A program made the translations under genes and the position numbers. A stretch of 64,000 nt of DNA, taken from NCBI GenBank assembly GCA_035578155.1, contig JAPWDM010000024.1, forward strand, positions 4,524,961 to 4,588,960, written 5' to 3'. Positions within the stretch are counted from its first letter, which is position 1. Each line of letters starts with the position of its first letter. Source of the DNA: Brachynemurus nebulosus. Lineage: Eukaryota > Arthropoda > Insecta > Neuroptera > Myrmeleontidae. The notes below the pieces were generated by a model. That model worked only from the letters and a program-made list of their open reading frames with translations, was not told the origin of the DNA and did no database searches. Shown in pieces: positions 47,061-58,190 of the stretch.

Positions 47061-47676
47061 GTGCACTGTTTGTGTGATTTAAAACAGGTGCGAGTATATG
47101 CCAATCTTTAACATTGTATACGCCAGAAGGAATCGAAAATTTATTTTGAATTTTTATGTCATGTACTAATACGTCGCCTGATTGTACGTCTGTTGGAATT
47201 TTGACTAATTGTTTACAATTTGGTTCAATTATGTGTATGCCACTTGTGATGTTGGGTTTGAACAACAATCTATTTGTAGAAAATGGTGTTATTAATCGTT
47301 TACCGGGAATATCAATTTGAGCTTGAAGTTGGTTAAGTATGTCAAGTCCAATAAGTCCGTCAAAATAACCGTGAAATCGTAAAAGAAGAAAATCTATTGT
47401 ACCGTTTTGATTGAATTCACTAAAAATGGGTAATTTTGCCTTTTTTGTTACATTATATGATCCTAAAAGTGATTTAATTTTGGTAGGTTTAATTTCAGTT
47501 GTAAGGTCTGGATGAACTAATTCAGGATTAAGGAAGGAATTTGAAGAACCAGTATCAATTAAAAATTTTAAGGGTGTACAGTCATTTTGGTTAGTAATAT
47601 GTATATAGGGTAAAGTAGATTCGTGAAGATTTAAATCTACGTATCCAAATTGTTGTCCGAGATTAACCGAAAATTT
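47029..47676 (-). CDS. Gypsy aspartic protease (5' part of pol)
   Basis: Reached by the -1 shift. The frame contains FLIDTGSSNSF (catalytic Asp at 47556-47554) and LLLRFHGYFDGLIGLDIL, the flap and second conserved hydrophobic-G-LD motif of retropepsins. It then has a linker ending FLIEQPLK before TAG at 47031-47029. In relatives the protease and RT share one frame. Here the RT frame lies another -1 step away, so the protease reading stops about 10 codons into what should be the protease-RT linker. The enzyme would process Gag and Gag-Pol in the particle. The break is likely a one-base loss in or after the A5/T5 run near 47055, or an assembly error. Confidence 0.8.
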   Translation of the reverse strand, partial: KFSVNLGQQFGYVDLNLHESTLPYIHITNQNDCTPLKFLIDTGSSNSFLNPELVHPDLTTEIKPTKIKSLLGSYNVTKKAKLPIFSEFNQNGTIDFLLLRFHGYFDGLIGLDILNQLQAQIDIPGKRLITPFSTNRLLFKPNITSGIHIIEPNCKQLVKIPTDVQSGDVLVHDIKIQNKFSIPSGVYNVKDWHILAPVLNHTNSAQKFLIEQPLK

Positions 47677-49055
47677 TGATCATCGATCTCATTTTGATTA
47701 TTTTGGTCTGTCTGTTCGTATTCGTCTACCAAATAACTGTTTTCGTCATAATTTTCGTCAACTACGTATTCGTCTAATGAACTAAATCCTGATGCTTCTG
47801 TGTTAAAAAGTTCGTTTAAAGCAAAAGTCGGTCTACTTTGGGGTTGGAAAATATTACGTCTAAATGGTTGTTGTGGTTGAAAATTAGGGCGTGATTGTTG
47901 CTGTTGTGTGTTAGGTTGTCTAATGCTTAACCTATTACTGCCTAAGTCCATAGGTGTTGGTAGCGGTAACTGTTTTGTATTATTTTGTGTGTTGAATTGT
48001 CGTATTTGTTGATTATTATTTTGTGTATAAAATGGTCGCGTTTGTTGAATATTATTTTGTGTGTTAAACGGTGTATGTGTGATAAACTGTTTTTGGTATT
48101 GTTGGGGATTATGAAAATTGTGTGTTCTAATCGGTACAGGTGCGGATATTGGAGGTTTAACTGTAATTTGTTGATATGATTTTTGATGGTAGTGAATATT
48201 TTGTTCTTTGATAGCGTATTGAAATGCGTTTTGAATTGTGTCTGGGTTTCGTGCACGTACGACTGACCCAATAGGTTCTCTAAGTCCAGCTAAAAATACA
48301 TCTTTTGCCAAATTTTTAAATAATTGTAATTTAGAATTTATTGCAATGGAATCATTTTCGTTTAATTTGGTGAAGTTAACTAATGAAGAAAGTATTTCGA
48401 TTACTTTCGCATAAAATTCTTCCATTTTCTGATTTTGATTTTGTTTTAAGCTGTAAAGTTCCCTAATTAAGTTTGTCTCGTTTCGTTTGTCCGCATAGTG
48501 TGAAATTAAATTTGCTTTGATTGATTGCCAGTCTGTCGGAGTACCGTACATGTTTAAAATTTCGTTAGCCTCTCCTACGATTTTATTACGGATAGCCCGT
48601 ATCCACAATTTACCGTATCCCTGTGTCCAATCGACACTTACGCATGCTATGATTTCATCAACATTTTCAATAAAATCATGCAAAGTTCTCGGATTTCCAT
48701 TAAATTCAGGTAGGAATTTAATTGGATCCGGTATTCTAAATGCTTCGAGCACTTGTGAGAAGCCACTAACTGCATTTTCGTTTACTTGCATTTTTGTACT
48801 GTTATAATATTTATTAAAATCTAAACTTTCTAAACTAATTGAATTATTTGTATTTGTTTTTAAATTGTTTGATTGAACTGTTTCAATATTACTATTACTA
48901 ATTAAATCTAAGTTAACGTTGCTTATCGTATCCTCCGATATGCTCACGTTTGACTCAACTATTGCGTTTTCTGCGCCGTTTAGTTGAGGGATTTTCGATC
49001 TAGGATATGGTCTGTGTGATAATTTAAACAATTTTGATTTTACGATGAAAGACAT
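47637..49055 (-). CDS. Gypsy Gag
   Basis: I place the start at the ATG at 49055 (MSFIVKSKLFKL), giving 472 residues. The frame is open up to 49184, but that extension starts with GTG, crosses the candidate splice donor and encodes an improbable hydrophobic stretch. The core (about residues 120-300) has the retrotransposon Gag signature IPDPIKFLPEFNGNPRTLHD followed by helices around WIRAIRNKIVGEANE. The C-terminal third is rich in Q, N, P and F (repeated NTQNN), with no CCHC knuckle, as in several 17.6-type Gags. It forms the virus-like particle. The end overlaps the protease frame at a slippery site. Confidence 0.85.
   Translation of the reverse strand: MSFIVKSKLFKLSHRPYPRSKIPQLNGAENAIVESNVSISEDTISNVNLDLISNSNIETVQSNNLKTNTNNSISLESLDFNKYYNSTKMQVNENAVSGFSQVLEAFRIPDPIKFLPEFNGNPRTLHDFIENVDEIIACVSVDWTQGYGKLWIRAIRNKIVGEANEILNMYGTPTDWQSIKANLISHYADKRNETNLIRELYSLKQNQNQKMEEFYAKVIEILSSLVNFTKLNENDSIAINSKLQLFKNLAKDVFLAGLREPIGSVVRARNPDTIQNAFQYAIKEQNIHYHQKSYQQITVKPPISAPVPIRTHNFHNPQQYQKQFITHTPFNTQNNIQQTRPFYTQNNNQQIRQFNTQNNTKQLPLPTPMDLGSNRLSIRQPNTQQQQSRPNFQPQQPFRRNIFQPQSRPTFALNELFNTEASGFSSLDEYVVDENYDENSYLVDEYEQTDQNNQNEIDDQNFRLISDNNLDT
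47670..47676 (-). promoter_or_regulatory. -1 frameshift site, gag to protease
   Basis: The heptamer A-AAT-TTT lies in the gag frame (codons CAA AAT TTT), the classic X-XXY-YYZ form. After slipping back one base the protease frame is open through the DTGS motif. The gag stop is 31 nt further on. Confidence 0.75.
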
Positions 49056-49115
49056 ACGAAAAAGGAAAAAGCAGGAACAAAAAATATAAGCAGCGAAAAA
49101 TATGCAATTTACTCT

Positions 49116-49121
49116 ACTTAC
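49116..49121 (-). promoter_or_regulatory. Candidate splice donor in the Gypsy leader
   Basis: GTAAGT lies in the leader, 61 nt before the gag ATG. Errantiviruses make a spliced env mRNA, and this is a plausible donor. No acceptor was established. Confidence 0.4.
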
Positions 49122-49312
49122 AGAATGCTCCAGTAAATTTCCATTCCTCGTAGATCCGTTGTTGTATGAAGGATTGAAATCCACGCACTGCTAACCAGAG
49201 TGTACCACAATTCTTAATATGCCGTTAAGATTGAATTGTTTCCTTGAGAAACCGTCAATTCCACAACTCACGATATCACCAATACCGGTAACAATGCTTA
49301 CAACAATCCGAA

Positions 49313-49323
49313 CGACTGCGCCA
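49313..49323 (-). other. Primer-binding site, tRNA-Ser
   Basis: TGGCGCAGTCG on the minus strand directly follows (and shares one base with) the 5' LTR. It is complementary to the 3' end of insect tRNA-Ser, the primer used by 17.6/297-type elements. Confidence 0.8.
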
Positions 49324-49779
49324 GTTACGTTTCGTAACAATTAAAGTTAGTTTTTAAAAAATTTATTTAAGTTTTAAAATTGCAAAATTGTTTTACAAAG
49401 ATATCACTGGTGTTACTATTACCAGCTAGATCGAACAAAAATCAGATAATTCACTGAGTTACATTATTTATAAGTAATTTAGACAAAGAGATTGCTGAAT
49501 TAGCAAAAATGAGAAAGATGTAACTGTAAAATAATATCATTGCAATTCCTTTGTCTCAATATATTGTATTTAATTATTTAGTAGTTTTTGATGATTAAGC
49601 TTTTGTTATTTTTAGTTACATGAAATATTAAATAATTATCTATATGAGTTCCTTATGGAATGAATTATTACTTATTGTCTACATACATTGTACAATTCTT
49701 AAAATTACAAAAATATTGATTAAATGTATAAAAGTATAATATGTATTAATTAAATATTAGAGCGGATGTGATGGTTACA

Positions 49780-49784
<5 letters not shown>
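49323..49784 (-). repeat. 5' LTR of the Gypsy element
   Basis: 462 bp. Identical to the 3' LTR except for A at 49703 against T at 43181. It ends beside the (TA)n array. Confidence 0.95.

Positions 49785-49870
<86 letters not shown>
49785..49870. repeat. (TA)n microsatellite (rest of the Gypsy target)
   Basis: Alternating TA starting exactly at the LTR boundary; together with 42711-42800 it formed one array. Confidence 0.9.
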
Positions 49871-49874
<4 letters not shown>

Positions 49875-49925
49875 CAGCGATATTATCAAAAACGTTCTAT
49901 TATAATAACTCCCCTGTCTTAGCAT

Positions 49926-50651
<726 letters not shown>

Positions 50652-51257
50652 AAAGCGAAATATTGCCAATTCGTTATGTTTCTTACAATACATCTAGCAA
50701 ATTTCAGTGTTATTTTAATTTCGTTAGACACATCTAGTAACATTGTTAAGTATAATGCTTTTTGACAATATAACTAAACCAGCATACAGGAAGATATTGT
50801 AAAAATAAACATTATATCGCCGGCCCAACGAGTGGGGGGGGGGACAGCCGGAGTTGTAGTCCTGGGGCCCCTAAGGGGGCCCGAGCCGACCAAATAGGTC
50901 TTATTTTTTACCTAATTTTAACTCATATAAATGGCTTTTTAGCCAGTAGATATCGTTAGAAGTACAAAACCTTGTACTTAAGTCGATTTTTTTCATACAT
51001 ACATACATACAACTAATTCTGTTTTCACCTGATAGGGTGGTTTCCGAAAAAAATATTTATGGAAAAAATTGTAGAATAAATAAAAATTTCATTAGTCTTA
51101 CCATTTTTATAGTTATGCTTGCATATTTTATTCCACAAACACGGGAAATTTAGTAATTTAGTAGATAAGGTAAGTTTTGCTTGAAAAAAAAAAAAAAAAA
51201 AACAAATCCAAAAATAATTTGAAAACACTAAACAGAAAAATAATTGATTTGAAAAAC
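50652..51257. other. Unassigned; contains a small GC-rich patch
   Basis: Positions 50819-50895 are sharply GC-rich (G9 run at about 50836; GGGGCCCCTAAGGGGGCCC) in AT-rich DNA. Origin unknown. No gene seen. Confidence 0.3.
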
Positions 51258-51552
51258 TTGAATCTTGAACAAAATGAAAGAAAAATTTTTCTAAGCTTTT
51301 TTTCACATTTTTATCAATAACAGGATTTAAATTTATAAAGAGAAGGTTTCTTAAAAAATTTTCAAAAAAAATTTTTCTAAAATTTTTTAAGAAAATTTTT
51401 AAAAAATCTTTTCGAAAAATCTTTAAAAAAAATTTTTTTGTAAATTTTTTAAGATATTTTCTTTTTTTATAAATTTAAATACTGTTATTGATAAAAATGT
51501 GAAAAAAGCTGAGAATAATTTTTCCTTCATTTTGTCCAAGATTATGAACGTT
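51258..51552. repeat. Palindrome, about 295 bp
   Basis: TTTTATCAATAACAG at 51309 and CTGTTATTGATAAAAA at 51481 are inverted, and pairing continues outwards through AAAATGAAAGAAAAA/TTTTTCCTTCATTTT. The middle is A/T-rich mirror sequence. MITE-like; no duplication determined. Confidence 0.65.
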
Positions 51553-53428
51553 TAAGAGCCAAAAAATGATCCTTTAATTTTTTCAAAAATTCAATCGAAT
51601 GAAACAAAAAAACGGCTGGATGGATTAAATTAAAACTCGGTGGAGCTTTTGTGGGTATACTGAACTGTGAAAGGCACACTTAATATTAATGGTTTACTCG
51701 ATATTTTTAACTCAGCGCTTGATTTTCCAAAATGCCACCAAAAGCTCTTTTTTTCTTGATTTTTCAAATTCATGTAGAATATAAATTTTTTTCCGAACAA
51801 ACAATGGCTAATTCTTGAAACGAATTTATTCGAGTTTTTAAAGTCCATCTTCATACGAGTTTTTAAAACCCAGCTAATAAATGCGATGACAGATATGACG
51901 AATATATAAGGATTTTCTTGTATAAACAATACTACTGAATTTCGATGTAAAAATGAGAGAAGTGGGGGGCAAGGTATTGTGGAATCCCTAGAAGGCACTA
52001 ACTGGATACCAACTCAATACATGTACAAAATTTTAGCCTTCTAGGTTTACTCAGAGAGTCTCTGGGCGTGTTAAAACAGAAGCAAAAAAATCAAGGAAAT
52101 GTTGGCGGAAAAATCGTGGGAGTAAGGTTTAAACGTTGAAACCTTCAAAAAGCAGTACCCGGCTATTAACTTAACCTATACACAAAATCCCAAAAAGTGG
52201 GAACGCGTACTTATTTTAGTTAATTGTATTTTGTTTTTTTGCACAAAATTTTAAAGATATTTCCTTAAAAAACGGTGGAAACCCTAGTCACACATATACC
52301 CATAAAAAATTATCTCCCAAGAAAAAAACCACCCACAGAACCTACAAGTCATTAATATTTTTTGATATATTAACATCTAAAAACATTTCAGTCCCTTTTT
52401 GGCAATCCTGGCAGGACTAAAACACTTTTTAATTTTTTTCTATTTTTAAAATCGAAACGTTATTTTGAAAACGGTTAAAATTACCATATTTTACATTGAA
52501 ATGTCGACACAATCACCCCCTAGTTAAATACCTCTAGACTTAATACTAGAAAAATTGAGAAAAAACACGTCAATTAGATTTTTTACTTAGATTTAATTTG
52601 TTATGATTGAGTTATAAAATTCAAAAGGATATTTTAAAAATGTATATTTGCTATGAGCTTTTGTCTAGGGGGGCTACAAAAATCGACTACAGCGCTCAAG
52701 GTGGGCAAATATATCAGTTTATCAGGATGGCATTTGTACATAATTTTACTATTTTCTTTAAGAAAAAGTATTTTTTTTTTTTTAAATACTTGCTTGGTTT
52801 TTTCTAGGCGAGTATTTATTACGATGTCTATTTATCAGATTCTACAAAATAATAAAAAAAATTATTTGTAACACTACTAACTATCAAACTTTTATTTTGA
52901 AATTTTCAGAAAAATATCATAAAAGTTACCTCATGTTTTTTCTTGGTTAATTATTGAAAATATTCTATTTTCAGACATTTTTGAGGTAAAATGAGCAGAT
53001 GTATAGCTTTTATTAAACAAATTTAAGTTTTTAAATATATTGTCCATTCATTTTAAAATAGTAAAATGTCCTCATAAATTGTCAAATAATCATTTAATAT
53101 ACGTAGCTATACTTTCGTCACGAAGCGAATTAGACGAAGATTTTATTTTAAAACGAAATTTAACAATTAACTAAAGCAATAAAAAAAGGTGGATTATCTT
53201 TCAAAAACAATCTTGGTTGTATGTAAAAATTTTATTACATTTTTTCAAAAAACTGTAAGCTGTAAAATTTTCTTTACACATGTGTTAAAATATATAAATG
53301 TTTGCTTTTAATTTATTAATTTATTTCTTTTTAAATGATTCACCTTAAAATTTTTTAATATTTCCTAAACGAAATGTACAAAAAGAATGTATCAAAATTT
53401 AAAAAAATACTTTTTGTTGACAAAAAAA
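51553..53428. other. Unassigned AT-rich sequence
   Basis: I see no gene, RNA or repeat boundary. Open frames here (for example near 51630-51998 minus, 52607-52871 plus) lack recognisable motifs. Confidence 0.3.
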
Positions 53429-53771
53429 ATACCCCTGTCGCAACATCTGCATAACATAGCGAATTTCCAAATCTTGGGCACTGGCAGATCTCATCTAAGA
53501 CCTGTACCTATTTAAAATAGTTTAGCTTTCTAAGAGTAAAAGAATTTTTAAAATCGGCTGGGTAATTAGTTTTGGTATTTTTGGGGACCCAAGAACCCGA
53601 ACGAATTTTGTGCAGCATAGTTGTATCCATCTAAAATAATTTAGTTCTCTAGCAGTGAGAAATTTTTTAGCATCGGTTCGATAGCTTATTACTGGCGTTT
53701 TCGGATCTGCAAGATCCCGGTGGACCTCATTAAAAAATCAGCTCGACCGTATATTCTAGGCGGACTTTATG

Positions 53772-53847
<76 letters not shown>

Positions 53848-53929
53848 TCAAAACCCGTTGTGTAGCATTCTACGCCGCATTTGCATCCGCAGGACAGTTG
53901 TGGATCTCAGATAACACAACCTGTACCTA
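53429..53929. repeat. MITE 5' end and diverged 120-bp satellite units
   Basis: Positions 53429-53470 match the 5' end of the (TA)n-MITE family (TACCCCTGTCGCAACATCTG). About 53480-53760 holds two diverged units of the satellite found at 55566-56283 (CTGTACCTATTTAAAATAGT; CATCTAAAATAATTTAG). A (TA)n lies at 53773-53846. Confidence 0.55.
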
Positions 53930-55565
53930 CACTGTAAAATTGAGTGTAAAATTACTACTATTATAGTCGCAATATTACTATTATGATAGCAGTAAAATTT
54001 ACTAGTTAGTAGTAAATTTACGCCAAAAATATTTTTTTGTTATTTTTACATATTTGAGGTGTAATTTTACGTAACTGTTATGTAATTACGATTATTTTAC
54101 ACAACCGGAGATGTATTCTGAGATATATCAGTGATTTTACTACTATAATTGTGTAATATTACACCTTTTGGATGTAATTTATTGGTATCACGTGATTGAT
54201 TCTGCGCGATTGACGGCGTCACTTGAGTTGGTTTGTTCATATGTTTACAGTTACTACTATAATTGTGTAATATTACATCTTTTGGATGCAAATTATTGGT
54301 ATCACGTGATTGATTCTGCGCGATTGACGGCGTCACTTGAGTTGGTTTGTTCATATGTTTACAGTTACTACTATAATTGTGTAATATTACATCTTTTGGA
54401 TGCAAATTATTGATATCACGTGGTTGATTCTGCGCAATTGACGGCTTCAATTGAGTTGGCTTGTACATGTTTGGAGTTTATTTTATTATGCATTCGAGGT
54501 TAATTTTATACAATGTAGTTTCATAATGGTTCAAACTGTTTTAAACAATTAAAATTTTTTTGTAAAAAAGTGTTTTGATGAGTTTACGAATTCAGTATTA
54601 TAAAGAGAAATTTTCGAAAATTATCCTTATTAGAAATTCAATATTGTATTTATTTAAACAGTATAAAATCAGGCAACGGACGTGCATTCAACATGACTGA
54701 ACACTGGATCTACTTTGGTGTTATATTTAGTGAAAGATAAATAATTCAGTTTCAGTGTTATTTAAGGCAAAATTTACCTAGTGATGTCAGCGCTTGTTAA
54801 AACTTATTGTGGACTATAAAATATAAATATTTAGTTGTAAAACTGAACAAAATAATGTTTAGCTTCTAAGATTTGTAACTTTGGTTGGGTGAACTCATTT
54901 TGTGATATATGTTATTGAATATTAAATATACGTTAATAAATAAAATTATTTTTACAAAAACGTGTTATTTTAATTAAATTATCCCTTTATAATGACTGTT
55001 TACAAAAAGTGAGTATAGTTTAGGGATTACGTTGAAGTATATTTTGTAATTAAAATTATATTGTAAATACAATATTACTGAATTTTAGTCATGATGTTAT
55101 TATCTATGTCTATAATACTCACTTACTAAATAGTTTCTTCTTCTATAATGCATTTTCAGGACTGATGAGACTTAAAAATAACTAAGAATAAAGTATTAAA
55201 CAGGTAGGTACCTATTAGAAAGTACTAATTATTAAAATATTTTGTATTATTATATTATATTAACATTTATATTATATTATAGTAAGTACATTATATTATA
55301 TTTTAATACATATAGGAGATGTAAAATATACACATTATGTGTATAAAGTTTACATACTTGTTGTGTATTGTACATCTTAAATGTGTAATAATTACATCTT
55401 TAATTCGTATTGTACGCAACAAATATGTACAGTTTACATATTTAAGACGTAATATTTTTTAGTGTACATCACAAAGATGTACATTACGTCGCGTATGTGA
55501 TTTTACTACTATGAAAATAGGAAACCTATTTCCTACTATTATAGTAGTAATTTTTTGTTACAGTG
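53930..55565. mobile_element. TIR element, 1636 bp, TA duplication, inserted in the satellite
   Basis: The ends CACTGTAAAA and, inverted, CACTGTAACA, with a further inverted AAATTACTACTAT(T/A)AT block, are flanked by TA (53928-53929; 55566-55567). Joining the flanks gives CTGTACCTATCTAAAATAGT, nearly identical to the uninterrupted unit at about 53500. No transposase seen. Confidence 0.8.
54127..54468 (-). repeat. Three 114-bp tandem repeats (38-codon periodic open frame)
   Basis: Units include TTACTACTATAATTGTGTAA and GATTGATTCTGCGCGATTGA. Units 2 and 3 are almost identical. Because 114 is a multiple of three, a minus-strand frame (54097-54468) stays open over all units. I see no domain and do not call it a gene. 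Confidence 0.8.
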
Positions 55566-56283
55566 TATCTAAAATAGTTTACTCGGTAATAGTAAAAAAG
55601 TTTCAAAATCGGTCAGTTATTTTATTTTTGACACTTTTAGGTCCTACTGACACTGTCAGACCTTACATAACGTAATCTATATGTATCTAAAATAGCTTAG
55701 CTCCCCAACAGTGAAAAAATTTTCAAAATCGGTCGGTTAGTTTATTTTTGACACTTTTGGATCCGATGGACCCTGGCAGACTTTACATAACGTAATCTAT
55801 ATTTCTCTAAAATAGTTTAGCTCTGTAACAGTGAAAAAATTTTCAAAATCGGTCGGTTAGTTTATTTTTACCACTTTTGGGTCCCATGGACCCTGGCGGA
55901 CCCTAAATAACGTAATGTATGTCTATCTAAAATAGCTTAGTTCCCCAACAGTGAAAAAATTTTCAAAATCGGTCGGTTAGTTTATTTTTGACGCTTTTGG
56001 ATCCCATGGACCCTGGCAAACCTTACATAACGTAATCTATATTTATCTAAAATAGTTTAGCTCTGTAACAGTGAAAAAATTTTCAAAATCGGTCAGTTAG
56101 TTTATTTTTGACACTTTTGGGTTCTATGGACCTTGGTGGACCTTACATAACGTAATTTATATTTTTCTAAAATAGTTTAGCTCTGTAACAGTGAAAAAAT
56201 TTTCAAAATCGGTCAGTTAGTTTATTTTTGACACTTCTGGATCCTATGGACCCTGGCAGACCTTACATAACGGAATTTTTAAA
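55566..56283 (+). repeat. 120-bp satellite, six head-to-tail units
   Basis: The period is exactly 120 bp without indels (CTTACATAACGTAATCTAT recurs at 55662, 55782, 55902, 56022, 56142, 56262). A constant core is TTTCAAAATCGGTCGGTTAG. More diverged units continue to about 56655. Confidence 0.95.
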
Positions 56284-57117
56284 ATTTTAAAATTAAAATT
56301 TTAAAATTTTAAAATTGGTCGTTTAGTTTATTTTTTACAATTATGGGATCAGTAAATCCTGGCGAAACTCATACAAGTCTAGTACTCTAACAGTAAGAAA
56401 AGGGTTCTAAGGATCTCATATAACTTATGGCAGTCCGTAAGCTTCTTGCGGACATCATTTAATTAATTAATTCAAATACTTTAACTTACTAACTGTGAAA
56501 AAATTTTTAAAATCGATTGGTTAATTAATTTCTGACCTTTTTAGGTCCCGAAAACCTTGACCTCACATAAAATACCTTAAATCCATTTGAAATGGTTTAA
56601 TTTTTTAACATTATTAATTATTAGTGAAAAAATTTTCAAAATCGATTCAAAATATTTTTCCGTGCATACATATGTACATTGTACATATTTTGTTTTGTTT
56701 CATATTAATAATATTATATCATAACATAATCTTCAATTTCTTGTTTACTTAAAAATTCAATAAAAAAAAAAAAATTCTTCATTACATTAGCTTAGAAAAT
56801 CTGTTTAATTTACATTTTTCAACATGAGATAGAACCATGCTAATTATAATGCAATAAATGAGAAACAAAACTCTATACATGTATGTGTGTTATAACACAT
56901 GTATGTGAATAGGCTTCACTTGTTCTCACAAAATTCTTTAATAAAAAAGTGAAATATTTTTATACTTCATAAAGAACTGAGATATAAATATAAATTACTT
57001 ATTAGACTAACAAAGAAAGAAAACTAATAATATAATGATGAAAATTTACATTTTCTCGAAAAATACTTAAAATAGAATACTTAAAAAGAAAATTATAAGA
57101 ATATTTTCTTCATAATT
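56284..57117. other. Diverged satellite tail, then unassigned
   Basis: To about 56655 fragments like AAAATTTTCAAAATCGATT remain from the satellite. Beyond that nothing is recognised except a small perfect palindrome GTGTTATAACAC at about 56887. Confidence 0.4.
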
Positions 57118-57562
<445 letters not shown>

Positions 57563-58070
57563 AAAATGGAATGCGCAAAATTATTTACTACTAGAATGCT
57601 TTGTTTATACATTCCAATCATAACAGTATTCTCAATCGGGAAGAAAGTTATATTGTTTCAATATGGTTCAACGTAATTTTTATGTGGTTGCAGCAAACTC
57701 TTTTTAATTTTAGTAAGGTGTAAACATCATTTAAATTCTGACCATATGACATAAAACAAACATTCTTGATAATTTTTCTATAAAAAAACGAAACAGATAT
57801 ATTACAAAAACTTTTTTAACTGAGAGAAATAAAATAGAGCTGAATTGTTAAATTGGATTAAAAATATCCTGACACGGTACTTATAAAGCATTTTTTTTCG
57901 AATGTGGCATCGCAAAACATGAGACAGAAGTAATTTGACTGTGAGTGCGAGTGAAATGGAAAATGATTTCTTCCAGCACATTTCCTAATTTTTCTCAAAA
58001 AGTAAATATAACTACGGATATTGCTTCCTTCTCTCGATAGGTGCAAAAATAAAAAATTTTGAAAAATTAC
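57563..58070. other. Unassigned AT-rich sequence
   Basis: No gene or boundary recognised. Confidence 0.3.
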
Positions 58071-58190
58071 TTACTTCTGGCAAAAAATTCATTTTGTTCA
58101 CAAAAAATGTCCCAAAAACCTACTTCTGGGCATCCGACGTGCCTGGCTAATGAACTTAGTCGAGCCAATCCAGTTTTCAGTTCGCACACC

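Larger units (their letters stand above)
42801..49784 (-). mobile_element. Gypsy LTR retrotransposon of the 17.6/297 (errantivirus-like) type, 6984 bp
   Basis: Complete provirus on the minus strand with 462-bp LTRs differing at one base, a tRNA-Ser primer site, gag, protease, RT-RNase H-integrase, a purine tract and a decayed env-like region. LTR termini are AGTTA...TAACT. It sits in a (TA)n array, matching the TATA/ATAT target preference known for 17.6 and 297. Low LTR divergence means recent insertion, but several coding defects make it non-autonomous. Confidence 0.92.

Noticed and set aside
54097..54468. 123-residue repeat protein
   Set aside because: Open only because 114-bp repeats preserve the frame; no start context, domain or conservation evidence.
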